Shown here piece by piece: positions 46,933 to 57,449 of a stretch of 64,000 bases of DNA. The translations under genes and the position numbers were made by a program. Position 1 is the stretch's first letter, and each line of letters begins with the position of its first letter. The DNA lies in NCBI RefSeq assembly GCF_007748115.1, contig NZ_CP036289.1, positions 2,852,001-2,916,000 on the forward strand. Direction: 5' to 3'. Source of the DNA: Bremerella volcania (GTDB lineage Bacteria > Planctomycetota > Planctomycetia > Pirellulales > Pirellulaceae). The notes below the pieces were generated by a model. That model worked only from the letters and a program-made list of their open reading frames with translations, searched no databases and was not told where the DNA came from.

Positions 46933-47691
46933 GAGATGTCTCCCGATTAGAAAAGGAAATGGATAAGACCGCGGAATCTCGGAAAATCGAAAATGATTTC
47001 CCGGGTAAACCGTATGCCACGAATTTATTAGTTATTTTTCTAATGTCTATGTGAAATCAGTCGAGTTTTGTGCGCGATCCGACATCAACAACAGATCCAA
47101 GAAGGCCGATATTTCCCTATATTGCCTGGGATATCTCCATCTAGCGTGATGAATTGCGACGTTTGCCTATGTGGGAACTTCGCATTAATCGTTCAAATAT
47201 TTGGATGAGTGCTTGGATAAGCGTCAAAGGGCAAAGCTGCCATCAAATGAAACTCTCCCAGATTGGGTCTGTTTCATTGAGAAAACGACTCGCCAAAAGA
47301 TCCTTGGTGTGGGACTTCACGAAGCCCCAGAATGATTTCCAAGAAAAGCACTCGTTTTTACGCAGTAAACGAGAAAAAAAACAATTTTCTTGAGGCGGCT
47401 CCCTGAAAAGTCATTTCTAGGGGCTACTTTACAGCCTCAAAACTAACGATCGCGGCCATGGAACTTTGCCAGATCGATGCCAATCCAACGGCAGAAGCCC
47501 ACCACCGCGCAGCAGAGCACCCGAACAAGCGGAAGAGGAATCGAGTGGGTACTCATTCGTGGGCTCTGTGGAACGACTGAGACGCTATGCCCGTCCCCTG
47601 CTTGATTTGTGATTCAGCCTCTGCCCTAACGAATTTAGGCTGGGACAAAGCCCTGCCTAAGTCGCTTTTCCAGGTTTCTAGACTGAGGTGA
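46933..47691. other. long intergenic region, no supported gene
   Basis: About 760 bp, relatively AT-rich near 46980-47060 and 47340-47400. It should hold the promoter of the broken DUF1559 gene. A frame at 47154-47393 has no ribosome site or protein-like sequence. No RNA or repeat was recognised. Confidence 0.45.
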
Positions 47692-48117
47692 TCAGTCGAG
47701 CTTTAACTCCAAATCGGGCAGGTCTTCTTCAATGGTTATGGTGAACGGGGAAGATTCTTCGTCCCCGTATTTCTTCAGCACGGCCAGATAGGCTTTGTCG
47801 GTGCTGGTCTTGCCCCCTTGAACGGCTGCAGGATCTTGAACGAAAACGGTATGCTTACCGGGCGCCACGCCGGGTGTACTGACCACCTTCATTTCAAACC
47901 GCCCTTCGGTGTCGGTGGTGGCGTAGCTTTCTGGATGGATGCCGGTATCTTCAGGGACGAAAATGATCTTCATCTGCGGGATCGGCTCACCATCGTGGGT
48001 GAGCCGACCTTTGACTTGATACAAGCCCGAATCGTTGCCGCCGCAGGCCGTGAAAGCGAGAGCCATGGGCACGGCGATCAGCAGTAACGTCAACGAATGC
48101 GCGTAGGTAGACTTCAT
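47692..48117 (-). CDS. small lipoprotein, transthyretin/carboxypeptidase-regulatory-like
   Basis: The product has 141 residues from ATG at 48117. Lipobox FTAC followed by GGNDSG. The mature part has VKGRLTHDGEPIPQMKIIFVPED and a DTEGRFEMKVVSTPGVAPGKHTVFV core, typical of the β-sandwich family. It follows a DUF1559 gene by 75 bp, the same pairing as at 44294-45801. Confidence 0.85.
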   Translation of the reverse strand: MKSTYAHSLTLLLIAVPMALAFTACGGNDSGLYQVKGRLTHDGEPIPQMKIIFVPEDTGIHPESYATTDTEGRFEMKVVSTPGVAPGKHTVFVQDPAAVQGGKTSTDKAYLAVLKKYGDEESSPFTITIEEDLPDLELKLD

Positions 48118-48192
48118 ATCGGATGCGAACTCCAATAGCAGATGCCAACGATAAGCTCTTGGGCAAATGCCCAAGACTCGTGAAGCGGACGA

Positions 48193-49110
48193 TTAAGGAA
48201 GCGTTACCACCTCGTCACCGTTGCGCGTGTGCAGTGCTCGCCAAGGATCACGGGCAATCGTCTCTGGAATGAAGGTCACGCTGCCGTCACACATGGCCGC
48301 CAAGAGACCCCCTGGGTGATCGCTACGAGATGTACGACACGACAGGTTGTCAATGATGACATTGGGAGGAAAGCTGGTGCCGCCTTGATTGGCTATGGCG
48401 AGGCCTTCGGAGTTATGGTTCACCCAGAAGAATGGATTCGAAGAAGCCCCTTGGTCTTTGAGTTCTTGGACATCGTTGTTGTGTTTCTGCTCCAGTAGCA
48501 GGAACGTATTGGTCGAGCCGTCGGTGATATCCTTAAAGCTGACGTGGCTGTTCTTATACCCGATACCGTTGAATCGCAGAGCGCGTTCGGGACAGCAACT
48601 GCTACCAGAGTTCCCCGCATTCATCGCGTAGTCCTTGAACTCATTCTCGGGACCGCGCCGGGCCGCGCTTGGACAGACGAACGTTGCCGGCATGTTTTGA
48701 GCCGCGTACTGATTGTCCGTATTTCCGTGAGAGCCATATTCGTCGAACCAATTGTCCGCTCTTTCGCTTGTCCACGCCAACTTGCTGGTGTCGATCCTTG
48801 TCGACAGATTTGCCGCTTCCACGAAGTCTAAAATCAGCGCCGGCCAGCCGTGCATTCCTCGGTACCAGACGCCATCGTTCTCGGCGTTGCTCTGATGGCT
48901 GGACAATGCCAAAGCGCCGCACGGAAACGACTTGAATGTGTCGTGATAGTTGTGCATGCCAATCGCAATTTGTTTCATGTTGTTGGTACACTGCATCCGC
49001 CGGGCAGCCTCGCGAGCTTGCTGCACCGCAGGCAGCAGCAGGGCGATCAGCACCCCAATAATTGCGATGACGACGAGCAATTCGACCAGCGTAAAGCCTT
49101 GTTTTCGCAT
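48193..49110 (-). CDS. DUF1559 pilin-like protein
   Basis: The product has 305 residues from ATG at 49110 (GAGG 7 nt upstream). [20 protein letters not shown] pilin helix, [27 protein letters not shown], and C-terminal [16 protein letters not shown]. It is more diverged than the two adjacent copies at 44788 and 45921. Upstream partner of a small lipoprotein. Confidence 0.93.
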   Translation of the reverse strand: MRKQGFTLVELLVVIAIIGVLIALLLPAVQQAREAARRMQCTNNMKQIAIGMHNYHDTFKSFPCGALALSSHQSNAENDGVWYRGMHGWPALILDFVEAANLSTRIDTSKLAWTSERADNWFDEYGSHGNTDNQYAAQNMPATFVCPSAARRGPENEFKDYAMNAGNSGSSCCPERALRFNGIGYKNSHVSFKDITDGSTNTFLLLEQKHNNDVQELKDQGASSNPFFWVNHNSEGLAIANQGGTSFPPNVIIDNLSCRTSRSDHPGGLLAAMCDGSVTFIPETIARDPWRALHTRNGDEVVTLP

Positions 49111-49486
49111 GGGAAAACCTCGCATGAAGAAAAGAATTAATATTAGAAGAGAAAAAAGGGTAACCCCCTCAGGTTACGATAATATCGGGATATCATTCAA
49201 TCTGCAATAGAATCCTTATCATTTTGCGCGGGGTTTCAGGGCATTCATCGAAGGGGCCTCTTCTGCTACGCAGGTTAGAGAAGAGCGACCTCTACCGAAT
49301 TCATGCACGTTTGCCGGGACAACATTATCCGGCAGGAAAAACGCCCCGGTCGGCTACCCTACCCGCGATGGCGAACTTCCTTCTATTCTGGCAAAATGCC
49401 GCCAATCAGGGCGGAAGCCTGTAGCCGAACGGCGACAACTCTCCCTGCGAAGATAGGCACGATAGACATCTCAGGAGCAAGCCCCC
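49111..49486. other. intergenic region between divergent genes
   Basis: About 375 bp carrying the promoters of the DUF1559 gene (minus) and the large hypothetical gene (plus). No repeat, RNA or clear promoter motif is recognised. Confidence 0.4.
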
Positions 49487-51745
49487 GTGTTCAGTAGTCC
49501 TTTGCGACGCGCCCTCAAACGAGGCCTCAAACCAGGCGGAGATTTGGTGGAAGAGCTCCGCGGCCTCGATGACTATGTGATTAGTTCCAAAAGGGACGCC
49601 GAGGCCATCTGCGAGGCGCTCAGCACGCTGCCGGGCGATCGCTCCTACAGCACCAAGCACTTTTCTACCCCGCTGCACGAACTGACTGGGCTGTTTCAGG
49701 ACGTTGACGGACGGCAGTGCCCCGCCTTCGAGCAGCTTTATGAAGAAGGCCTGCCAGAGTTGATCCGCATCTTCGACGCGATGGTCGATGACGCCAGCAA
49801 CGAGGAGGTCGACGACCTGCTGTACGTTCTGAAAATCCTGGCCATGTACGGCTCCTTCGAGGGTGCCCAGAAGGTGGTCGAGGCGGCGCGGATGTCGCTC
49901 AAGCCGGAAGCCTTCATGTGGCATGTCATCCTGTCGACGTTTTCCGAAGAACACCCGCAGCGCGAGTTTGTGTTGCAGGCCCTCAGCGACCCGCTGCCAA
50001 CCGGATTTGTGGCGATCGGCCTGCTGGATAGTGCTAACGGCGCCGCTATCAATGGTGCATTCGACCAGCATCCGTTTGATTCGTCGGCCGGTACGCGGAT
50101 GCTCAGGCAGTGGTTGGAGGATCCCGATCCCGAAAAGTTTAGCTACGCCCACAGTGCGACGGCCGCACTGCCGTTTATCAGCAATCCGCCCCGCGACGAG
50201 CTATTGGCGTTGGCCATGGATCACCCCGACCCTGGCGTGCAGATGGAGGCTGGCTGGGCTGCCGGAGAACTGGGGCGCGAAAGCGGGTTGGAAGTACTAG
50301 CCAGGTTCTGCCTGGACGTTAACCACAGCGACACCGCCCAGCGCTACCTGGAAGAACTCGAGCGCGCCGACTTGATTCCGAGCGAAGCCCAGGAGGAATC
50401 GTTTCAGGCCAAAGCGGAGTTCTCAAGTTGGTTATCGCATCCGAACGAACTCGGTCAGGCCCCTGATTCACTCGAGATCGTCGATCACCGGCAACTCAAC
50501 TGGCCGCCTGAGGGGAAACGCCGGCCGATGTGGTTGATTCGTTACGTCTTGCGCGATGATACCGGTCTCGAAGAAGACGACATCGACTGTGGTCTGGTCG
50601 GCAGCGTGACATGGTGTTTCTTCTTGTACAAGATGAATCAACGGCCGCCGGAGGACGTCTACGCGATCCACTGCTATTGGGAAATGGAACACGCCGAACT
50701 GATTGACGAACAGGAAGTGACCGATCCGAACGAGTACGCCGGGATGCTCGCCCAGTGGACCGGTGATCCGCTTGAGTCCCCGACCATCACGCAGGTCGCC
50801 GAGATCTCACCGAAGCTCAACATCCCTGCCCGGTTTGTCGCGTTGGCAACAGCTAGGCTGGCCGGCGCGGAAGGATGGGTGGTGCTCGATGGCGCGCGCA
50901 GTACCTGGTTCCCGCAGGCCGAGCAGCCAAGCGATGTTCACGAAAGTGTGATCTTGAAGATCCACGTCGGCCGGCAATTATTGGGCTTCAACGATCAGCC
51001 TGATCGAAAGAGCTTCCTGGTGGAAGAGACGCCGAGTCGATCGCCGGAGGAGTACCTGGCCGCCTACGAGAAGTTGCTCGACGACGCGGTCGATGCTGGC
51101 TGCCCCCATCAAAAGAAGCTGCTCGGCAACCACAGCCTGCTCGCCAGCCATTTCGAGCGCTACATCGATTTGTTGGTCGAAACCAAAAAGGTCGATCGCC
51201 ACGAGGCCATTATCCAAGCGTACCAGCGCCTGCTTACCGCTGCCCAGCACGCCAGCGAAACGGTGCAAGAGGAAGCGTTCGATTCGTTCGGCATTCTGGG
51301 GGTAAGTTTCGACGCGTACGTCGATGCCTTGAAATCGCAGAACCACGAAGCGGAGATCGCGGCTACGATCGAGGTCTTCGAACCCCACTGGCAGCACAAC
51401 CTTGGTTACGGAAGACTTGGCAGTGCCGCCTACCTGGCCGGCCAATATGATGTCGCCGAACCGTTCTTCCTGAACATTCGCGACGGCATGGATAGTTACT
51501 ACCGCAGCGAAACGATGAGCATGCTGGCCGAAATCTGGCACCAGCGCGGCGAAACGAAAGCCGCCAGCGACCTGCTGATCGATTGCCTGAAGCAAAACCG
51601 CACCGACTTCCAGGAAAGCGAGTATCTTTCCGACCGACAGATGTTCGCCGAAAGCTACCAGGGACACCGCGCGACTTATCTGCGTCTGTTTTCTGATGGA
51701 GAAGAGGAACTGGCGAAGGAAGGTCTGCCGGACGAACTGGGGTAA
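49487..51745 (+). CDS. large helical-repeat hypothetical protein
   Basis: The product has 752 residues from a GTG at 49487 (AGGAG about 10 nt upstream). No signal peptide. Residues 90-300 look like HEAT-type helical repeats (LPELIRIFDAMVDD…, DELLALAMDHPDPGVQMEAGWAAGELGRESGLE). Residues 330-500 are a mixed α/β region with a Trp-rich segment, and 540-750 are TPR/SEL-like helices. It is acidic and likely a cytoplasmic scaffold. I recognise no catalytic motif. It stands alone. Confidence 0.8.
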   Translation: MFSSPLRRALKRGLKPGGDLVEELRGLDDYVISSKRDAEAICEALSTLPGDRSYSTKHFSTPLHELTGLFQDVDGRQCPAFEQLYEEGLPELIRIFDAMVDDASNEEVDDLLYVLKILAMYGSFEGAQKVVEAARMSLKPEAFMWHVILSTFSEEHPQREFVLQALSDPLPTGFVAIGLLDSANGAAINGAFDQHPFDSSAGTRMLRQWLEDPDPEKFSYAHSATAALPFISNPPRDELLALAMDHPDPGVQMEAGWAAGELGRESGLEVLARFCLDVNHSDTAQRYLEELERADLIPSEAQEESFQAKAEFSSWLSHPNELGQAPDSLEIVDHRQLNWPPEGKRRPMWLIRYVLRDDTGLEEDDIDCGLVGSVTWCFFLYKMNQRPPEDVYAIHCYWEMEHAELIDEQEVTDPNEYAGMLAQWTGDPLESPTITQVAEISPKLNIPARFVALATARLAGAEGWVVLDGARSTWFPQAEQPSDVHESVILKIHVGRQLLGFNDQPDRKSFLVEETPSRSPEEYLAAYEKLLDDAVDAGCPHQKKLLGNHSLLASHFERYIDLLVETKKVDRHEAIIQAYQRLLTAAQHASETVQEEAFDSFGILGVSFDAYVDALKSQNHEAEIAATIEVFEPHWQHNLGYGRLGSAAYLAGQYDVAEPFFLNIRDGMDSYYRSETMSMLAEIWHQRGETKAASDLLIDCLKQNRTDFQESEYLSDRQMFAESYQGHRATYLRLFSDGEEELAKEGLPDELG

Positions 51746-51820
51746 TTTTGCCGATGCCATCGTGATGCCTGCATGAGCGAGGCATTCCTTGGCTTTGTAG
51801 GATTGGCCGTCGTTACTCGC

Positions 51821-54553
51821 TTAGTTGGCATCGACGTCGAAGATGAGTATTTGGCCTACTGGCGTTGAGACCGCGATATAACGCCCGTCCATGGAACTGG
51901 CCATGGCCGTAATATCGGAACCGATTTGCGTTTCGAGTAGGACTTCTCCCGTTCGGGCATTCCATACTTTAAGCGAATTGCCACTTCCGACGGCGACTCG
52001 GTTGCCGCCGATGAAGTGAGGTGCCGACCCGGTATAGCCTTCATCCATCCCCTGGAGCATGACCTTCTGCGACTGCGCTTCGGGGAATTTCATCTTCTTT
52101 TGACGCTCAAGAATTTCCTGAGGGCTTTGGCCAGAAAATCCGCTGCCGCTATTATTGCCTGGACGGAAATGATCACCGTAAGCGATCAGTGGGGTCATCG
52201 TATTGTCATTGATTTCGGCACCTTTAACGACAAGGCCATTTCGCGAATCGACGAGTGAAATCAGTTCGACCGCGCCCTCCTTTCGATTCCAGATCGCGAG
52301 TTGATCAGGACCCGTTAAGAAGCCCATCGGACCGTAGTGGGCTTTAAACGCCGAAAGGACACGGTTCGTTTTAGGGTCATAGATGACGCAACACCCGACT
52401 TCGCCCGACAGGACGGCAACCTCATGTTCGGGAGAATACGCCCAGAGAGACTTCAGACGTGGCTGATCCAAATCATGAATCACATCGCCATTGGTAGCAT
52501 CCAAAGTCCGATCAGGCGTGAAAATATGCGTTCCATTCATCGAGAAGTACGACATGCGGTTACCAGACCTGGTCGCCTGATACCGTTCGCGCTCGCCGGC
52601 CACTTCGATCAAGCGACTTGCATCTTGCTCAGAGGCAAAAAAGTTCTGTCCGTCTGGCGAGAACGCGATTCCCGAAACCTTCTCGGTCCGGTCGATGGCA
52701 ATGTTGCGTGAGGTAGCATCTGCCAAGTCCCAAACGACGAACGTTCCGTTCGTCTTATCATAAGTTTCCATGGCACAGGCGAGATACCTCAGGTTGGGTG
52801 CAATCGACAATGCGCCTGGCTCTCGAATGAAGTCATCCTCGCGAATCAGTTTTGAACCCGAGGAGAGATCCCACTTGACCAGTTCCGTTCCGATGGCTGC
52901 GAATGCGGCATTCGCGTTAGTGCTGATATCCAATGCAAAAACAGGGACCCGAGTCTCGGTCCCGTGATTGATCGATAGCTGATAGCCTCCGCCACTGTTT
53001 TCCGCGTTGTCTAAGTTGACGATTCCTTCCTTAGCCAGAAAGTGGCCAAACCATTGATGGTCGGCGGATACAACCGGATCCCGCCAAACCATCGTGCTCG
53101 GGAAGGAGGCGATCAGCTTGCGATTTCGCAAATCGTATACACTCATCTGATCGAGTTCAGCGCTGGGGAATAGCAAAAGTTGGTTGAAGCGTTGAAGATG
53201 CAGTGAGTGGAGAGTGCCAACGCGCCGAGGCTCAATGATGTACTGCTTTGCCCCGGTTTCGTAGTTGATGAGTTCCACGCCGGCAACTAAACCGGTTTCC
53301 TCGTTATAGATCCAGGCATCGTCGATGACGGTTTGGTTCGAACGGCGCTCGGTCTTGCCGTGTAGTTTTCCGTTTGAGTCAAAAATGTGAAGCTCGTCAC
53401 CCTTTTCAACGCTGAGGAAGTTACCGTCGATCGAAAGCCTGCAGCTTCTGTCTTCAAAACGAAGAATCTCGCTGCCGCTACCGACTTCAACCCACACCAC
53501 TTTGTCGCTGCCGATCTTGAGAAAGGCCGTCTTGCCATCGGGCGAAAACTGGACGTGATAAAATGGAGTCGTGGATCTTGAAGAAGAGCGTTCAGGTAGG
53601 TACGTCGTTGTGAGTGTACTGTCTTTCAATGTCGCAGTGTCAAATAGATGTTTTTCATCGACCAGGACAAAGTTGCCGTCAGGCGAGAATGAGACCGATT
53701 TGATACCACTTCCGATTCGCCCTAAGCCGGATCTTTCGGCGAGCAATTCTCCGGTAGACGAGTCGTGAACTCGCACCGCCGAATCGGAGATGTCTTGATA
53801 GTCACCATAAGTTGCCAACTTCGTGCCATCAGGCGAGAACGCGGCGGAGCGGAAACGATTGCCTGACCTGATTCCCGGCAGAATATATTGAATATGACCA
53901 GACTTCGCGTCCCACATGTGTAAGGTCTCGGGATTGCCAGCTACTGTGAGCACCTGCGTTCCATCGGGACTTGCCACGACCTTCCGCACGACGTTCCCAT
54001 GGCGAAACCTGCCATCGCCGAGAACACCAATAAGATTCTTGGGTGGAGCCTGTCCCGCTTCCAATGGGATTGGTTGCATCGGCAAGCCGCCGGCCGTCAG
54101 CGCGTAGCTTCCACCATAACGCGGCGGCCGCGTTATATTCGATTGCTGCGCCGATGGTGAATCGCTCGAACTCTGATTGAGGGCTTGAGGATTTGCTGGG
54201 GTATCGGTACCCGCCAAGTTGGAAATCTGCTGGCCCGGCGGATTTTCCCCTTCGCCTGATCCCATGTTCATGGCTACGAGAACAACTGTCGCGAGCGCCA
54301 ACACAGCAGCGACGACACCTCCGCCAATCCACAACGGCAGATTGGAAGAAGGCGATTCGCTGTTGATCGGATCCGCTGGCGGAGGCACCGGAGGCGGAGC
54401 CTGAGGCTCCGGGCTCGGCGGAATTTCTGCTGCGTCAGGCACCTTGCAGGGAGTTCCGCACTTGGGGCATTTGGTCGAAACACCGGCCGATTGGATAGGA
54501 GCTTTTAGCTTCTTACCGCATTGACCACAGGCAAAGCGAATGAAGGAATCCAT
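51821..54553 (-). CDS. zinc-ribbon, single-pass membrane protein with WD40-like β-propeller
   Basis: The product has 910 residues. Residues 5-40 form a zinc ribbon (FACGQCGKKL…TKCPKCGTPCKV). A Pro-rich linker precedes one membrane helix (around 75-95, LPLWIGGGVVAAVLALATVVLVAM). From ~190 to the end are WD40-type repeats (VVASPDGTQVLTVAGN…LHMWDAKSGH; SAAFSPDGTKLATYGD; SVSFSPDGNFVLVDE; GIAFSPDGQNFFASE; SSMDGRYIAVSTPVGQILIFD). The domain order matches planctomycete regulators in which the kinase is absent. Probably a scaffold or sensor; the propeller side of the membrane depends on topology. Confidence 0.88.
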   Translation of the reverse strand: MDSFIRFACGQCGKKLKAPIQSAGVSTKCPKCGTPCKVPDAAEIPPSPEPQAPPPVPPPADPINSESPSSNLPLWIGGGVVAAVLALATVVLVAMNMGSGEGENPPGQQISNLAGTDTPANPQALNQSSSDSPSAQQSNITRPPRYGGSYALTAGGLPMQPIPLEAGQAPPKNLIGVLGDGRFRHGNVVRKVVASPDGTQVLTVAGNPETLHMWDAKSGHIQYILPGIRSGNRFRSAAFSPDGTKLATYGDYQDISDSAVRVHDSSTGELLAERSGLGRIGSGIKSVSFSPDGNFVLVDEKHLFDTATLKDSTLTTTYLPERSSSRSTTPFYHVQFSPDGKTAFLKIGSDKVVWVEVGSGSEILRFEDRSCRLSIDGNFLSVEKGDELHIFDSNGKLHGKTERRSNQTVIDDAWIYNEETGLVAGVELINYETGAKQYIIEPRRVGTLHSLHLQRFNQLLLFPSAELDQMSVYDLRNRKLIASFPSTMVWRDPVVSADHQWFGHFLAKEGIVNLDNAENSGGGYQLSINHGTETRVPVFALDISTNANAAFAAIGTELVKWDLSSGSKLIREDDFIREPGALSIAPNLRYLACAMETYDKTNGTFVVWDLADATSRNIAIDRTEKVSGIAFSPDGQNFFASEQDASRLIEVAGERERYQATRSGNRMSYFSMNGTHIFTPDRTLDATNGDVIHDLDQPRLKSLWAYSPEHEVAVLSGEVGCCVIYDPKTNRVLSAFKAHYGPMGFLTGPDQLAIWNRKEGAVELISLVDSRNGLVVKGAEINDNTMTPLIAYGDHFRPGNNSGSGFSGQSPQEILERQKKMKFPEAQSQKVMLQGMDEGYTGSAPHFIGGNRVAVGSGNSLKVWNARTGEVLLETQIGSDITAMASSMDGRYIAVSTPVGQILIFDVDAN

Positions 54554-54796
54554 GAGAAAGACTGACGTCAGCGCCGCCAGAATAGAGGTTTGCGATGGAG
54601 GAAGGAGTGTTCTCGCTGCCGTTGTCGCTTGCGAGGGAAGAAACGCGCGTGTATTTAACCCGGCGTGTTAGGGTAAGTCAATGATTTGAATGCCTATTAT
54701 TTTTGTCTATGACGTTATGATCACGGGATAGTAAGCATAAAACGTATATGGAAAAACCAAGTTTAGCCATTGAGTAACGCGCACGGGATAATTACC

Positions 54797-55042
54797 ATGG
54801 GCCCGATGTGGTTTGAGAGCCTCTCCTTCTATCTTCAGATTCTTGACGCTGAACCCATGGCCACTTTCCTGCTTAACGTATTTCTACTCGCCATCGCGCT
54901 TGCTTGTGGTGCTATTGGAGGCGTTGGGCTCTTCCTGCACAACCAAGGCCAGAAGTTTCTGCTTCCGCAGAAAGTATGCATGGGCCTGACTTTCTTCGCT
55001 TTGTTTACCGTGGTGTTCGTTGCCATGCAGGTGATGCGTTAA
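54797..55042 (+). CDS. small two-span membrane protein
   Basis: The product has 81 residues from ATG at 54797 (GGGAT upstream; a TTG at 54770 is less likely). Two hydrophobic helices (FLLNVFLLAIALACGAIGGV and GLTFFALFTVVFVAMQV) with a short basic loop. Family not recognised. It precedes the symporter gene by 160 bp. Confidence 0.7.
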   Translation: MGPMWFESLSFYLQILDAEPMATFLLNVFLLAIALACGAIGGVGLFLHNQGQKFLLPQKVCMGLTFFALFTVVFVAMQVMR

Positions 55043-55202
55043 GGGAAGTCTCGGCGTTCTCTGTGTCCACTGTGGCAAATCTTCCGGGAAGAAACCGCGG
55101 CCATATTTGCACGCGGCCTAACTTCGATACATTGAAAGCTCGTCCGCCGATCCTGCCGGTCGCAGGAAAGTCGTTCTTCGCCGCAATAAGGGCTTTCCGT
55201 CG

Positions 55203-56693
55203 ATGGAAATTGAGTCGTCGCTTAGGTGGCTGCTGGCCGTTACGATGGTTCTTTATCTGGTGGGCATGTACGTGATTGGCGTGATTGCCCAAAGGAAGGT
55301 GCATAATGCCGAAGACTTCCTCGTGGCCGGCCGTAAGCTGCCGCTGTCGTTTGCCTGGATGACGCTGCTGGCAACGTGGTTCGGGGCAGGCACCATGCTG
55401 ACGGCGGCCGACGAAGTACGAAGCGACGGCCTCACGCGCGCCGCGCTCGATCCCTTTGGGGCCGGCTTTTGTCTTTTGATCGCCGGGCTGTTCGTTGCTG
55501 GCCCGATGTGGCGAATGCAATTGCTCACGGTGCCCGACTTCTTTCGCCGCAAGTTTGGCTCTTCGGCGGAAATGATCTCGTCGCTGATCCTCATTCCGAG
55601 CTACTTCGGTTGGATTGCCGCGCAGTTTACGGCCTTGGCGGAAGTACTGCTGTTGTTCTTTGGCATCCCACTAATCTGGGGCATTTTGATCGTGGCGATC
55701 GTGGGCACCGGCTACACGTTGATGGGGGGCATGTGGTCGGTGACGCTTACCGATGCGGTACAGATCTCGCTCGTGCTGGTGGGCTTGCTGGTGCTGGGAG
55801 GCGTCGTCCTGTTCGAGCTGGGCCAAGGCAATATGCTCGTAGGGCTCACCCGCGTTCGTGAAGAGACCGATCCTGAAATGTGGACCATCATTCCCGCAGA
55901 TAGCGCGGCCAGCCTGGCTGGTTGGATCGGCGTGTTCGCGATCGGTGCGCTGGGAAACTTGCCGGGGCAGGACTTGATGCAGCGGGTATTCGCCGCCAAC
56001 TCCGAGCGCACGGCGAAGTGGGCCTGCCTGGTCGCTGGCGTTTTGTATCTCCTCTTCGGAGCGATCCCGCTTCTCTTGGCACTGGCCGGCAACATCTTGT
56101 TTCCTGAGGATATGGAGACGAAGATCCTGCCGGCACTCGCTCACGCGTTTCTGCATCCGGTGGTGGCGGTGATCTTTCTCGTCGCGCTGCTTTCGGCGAT
56201 TCTCTCTACGATCGATAGCGCCATCCTTTCGCCAGCGAGCGTGATGGCGCAGAACGTCTTTCCACGGCTGGGTTGGGCCGACACGCTCAGGAGCAATCGC
56301 ATCGCGATCCTCATGGTGGCCGTATGCAGCCTGCTGCTTTCGTATGCCGGCGAGAGTGCCTACGCATTGTTGGAAGAAGCCTATCTGCTGACGATGGTCG
56401 GGCTGTTCGTCCCGCTGATCGTGGGCCTGTACACTTCGCCATGTAATAGCACGGCAGCCATAGTCAGCATGCTGGTGGGCACCGGCATCTGGGCGGTGCA
56501 CTTCGCCTTGGGGTGGGAAACGTTTTTGCCGTTGACTCGACCGCTTGCAGCCATGCAGTTGCCGATCTCGTTGAGTGCGACGGCCTGTGCGCTGGTCGCC
56601 TACTTCTGCGTGCAGTGGCCGTGGCGAACGCGTTTTCAATCCGCCGGCTCTGAGGCGCGAGAAGAGGGAGCAACCACGGATGAACACGGATAA
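55203..56693 (+). CDS. sodium:solute symporter family protein
   Basis: The product has 496 residues with about 13 membrane spans. SSS features include [31 protein letters not shown] near the start, [16 protein letters not shown], and [20 protein letters not shown]. Likely imports a small organic solute with Na+. The last residues (GATTDEHG) are encoded by a CACGGAT-type dispersed repeat (56672-56693), which also provides the TAA stop. Confidence 0.92.
   Translation: MEIESSLRWLLAVTMVLYLVGMYVIGVIAQRKVHNAEDFLVAGRKLPLSFAWMTLLATWFGAGTMLTAADEVRSDGLTRAALDPFGAGFCLLIAGLFVAGPMWRMQLLTVPDFFRRKFGSSAEMISSLILIPSYFGWIAAQFTALAEVLLLFFGIPLIWGILIVAIVGTGYTLMGGMWSVTLTDAVQISLVLVGLLVLGGVVLFELGQGNMLVGLTRVREETDPEMWTIIPADSAASLAGWIGVFAIGALGNLPGQDLMQRVFAANSERTAKWACLVAGVLYLLFGAIPLLLALAGNILFPEDMETKILPALAHAFLHPVVAVIFLVALLSAILSTIDSAILSPASVMAQNVFPRLGWADTLRSNRIAILMVAVCSLLLSYAGESAYALLEEAYLLTMVGLFVPLIVGLYTSPCNSTAAIVSMLVGTGIWAVHFALGWETFLPLTRPLAAMQLPISLSATACALVAYFCVQWPWRTRFQSAGSEAREEGATTDEHG
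56672..56693. repeat. CACGGAT-type repeat overlapping a stop codon
   Basis: AACCACGGATGAACACGGAT followed by AA, matching the pair at 10223-10352. It forms the last codons and stop of the symporter gene. Confidence 0.7.
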
Positions 56694-57141
56694 GGTGTCT
56701 GGTTAAGTCAATGAACTCGAAGACCTAAAAATCGTTGTCTATTCGCGCCAAGTGTGGTTGCCAGTGTCCCTCGTTTCGACCAACCGTGTCCGCGTTGTGC
56801 CCGGCTAAAAATGCTGGCACAAGATAGCCTGGATGGTGGACGTATGTACACTATTCTTGTACACTAGGTCTTACGTGAAACGAAAAGTTTTCCAAGTCCG
56901 ATCTGGGGGTCGGCCGGTTTGCATCGAGACCGTGGACGGTGCCTAGTTCTCTCTTAAATAGGCAAAGCGTGGCTTGCTTCGTGACGGTTTAACGTCGAAG
57001 TGGGGGAAAGCTGCGCGCTCGTTCACAGAGTCGTGCTTTTTCTAGCGGCGACTCGAAGGACCGCGGCGGGGATGCCGCGCGGGGCATGGATGCCCACTCG
57101 TTTTGATGCAACTTGCGAAACCGCTAGTGAAGGCACTCGTA
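56694..57141. other. intergenic region with TGTACACT direct repeats
   Basis: About 450 bp. TGTACACT occurs twice 13 bp apart (56845-56852, 56858-56865); possibly a regulator site. No gene or RNA is recognised. Confidence 0.4.
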
Positions 57142-57354
57142 ATGATCAGCACTCAAGCGTCACCAGATCGGTGGATGGTGATTGTCGTGGAAGGAAAACC
57201 AGGCCAGGAAAGCGCACATGTTCTTATCTCAGGGATTTCCGAGCGTGTCGCCAAAAGCTACGCCCAGGGGTTTAATCAGCCCAATGAAAAGGAAAAAAGT
57301 CCGCCTGTCCGGGCCATCATTTGCAACTGTACGCCCCAGACCGAGATGGCCTGA
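57142..57354 (+). CDS. small hypothetical protein upstream of pyrF
   Basis: The product has 70 residues from ATG at 57142 (GAAGG 9 nt upstream; ATG at 57103 possible). Sequence DRWMVIVVEGKPGQESAHVLISG, then ISERVAKSYAQGFNQPN, reads like a small α/β protein. Function unknown. It precedes pyrF by 95 bp on the same strand. Confidence 0.55.
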   Translation: MISTQASPDRWMVIVVEGKPGQESAHVLISGISERVAKSYAQGFNQPNEKEKSPPVRAIICNCTPQTEMA

Positions 57355-57449
57355 CGTGACAAAGCCTGCGGAGGGTCCCTTTCGTGATTCGGCTATCCGG
57401 TTTAACCTCTTAATTCTGGATTGGTTTTGAAAACGAAAGGGTGTAGGAA

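Noticed and set aside
55671-56687. 338-codon minus-strand frame
   Set aside because: Antisense to the sodium symporter; composition is His/Arg/Gln-rich as expected for the complement of membrane-protein codons.
56845-56865. TGTACACT direct repeats as a possible SOS or regulator box
   Set aside because: Only one site, with no known planctomycete motif to match; kept as a note in the region entry.
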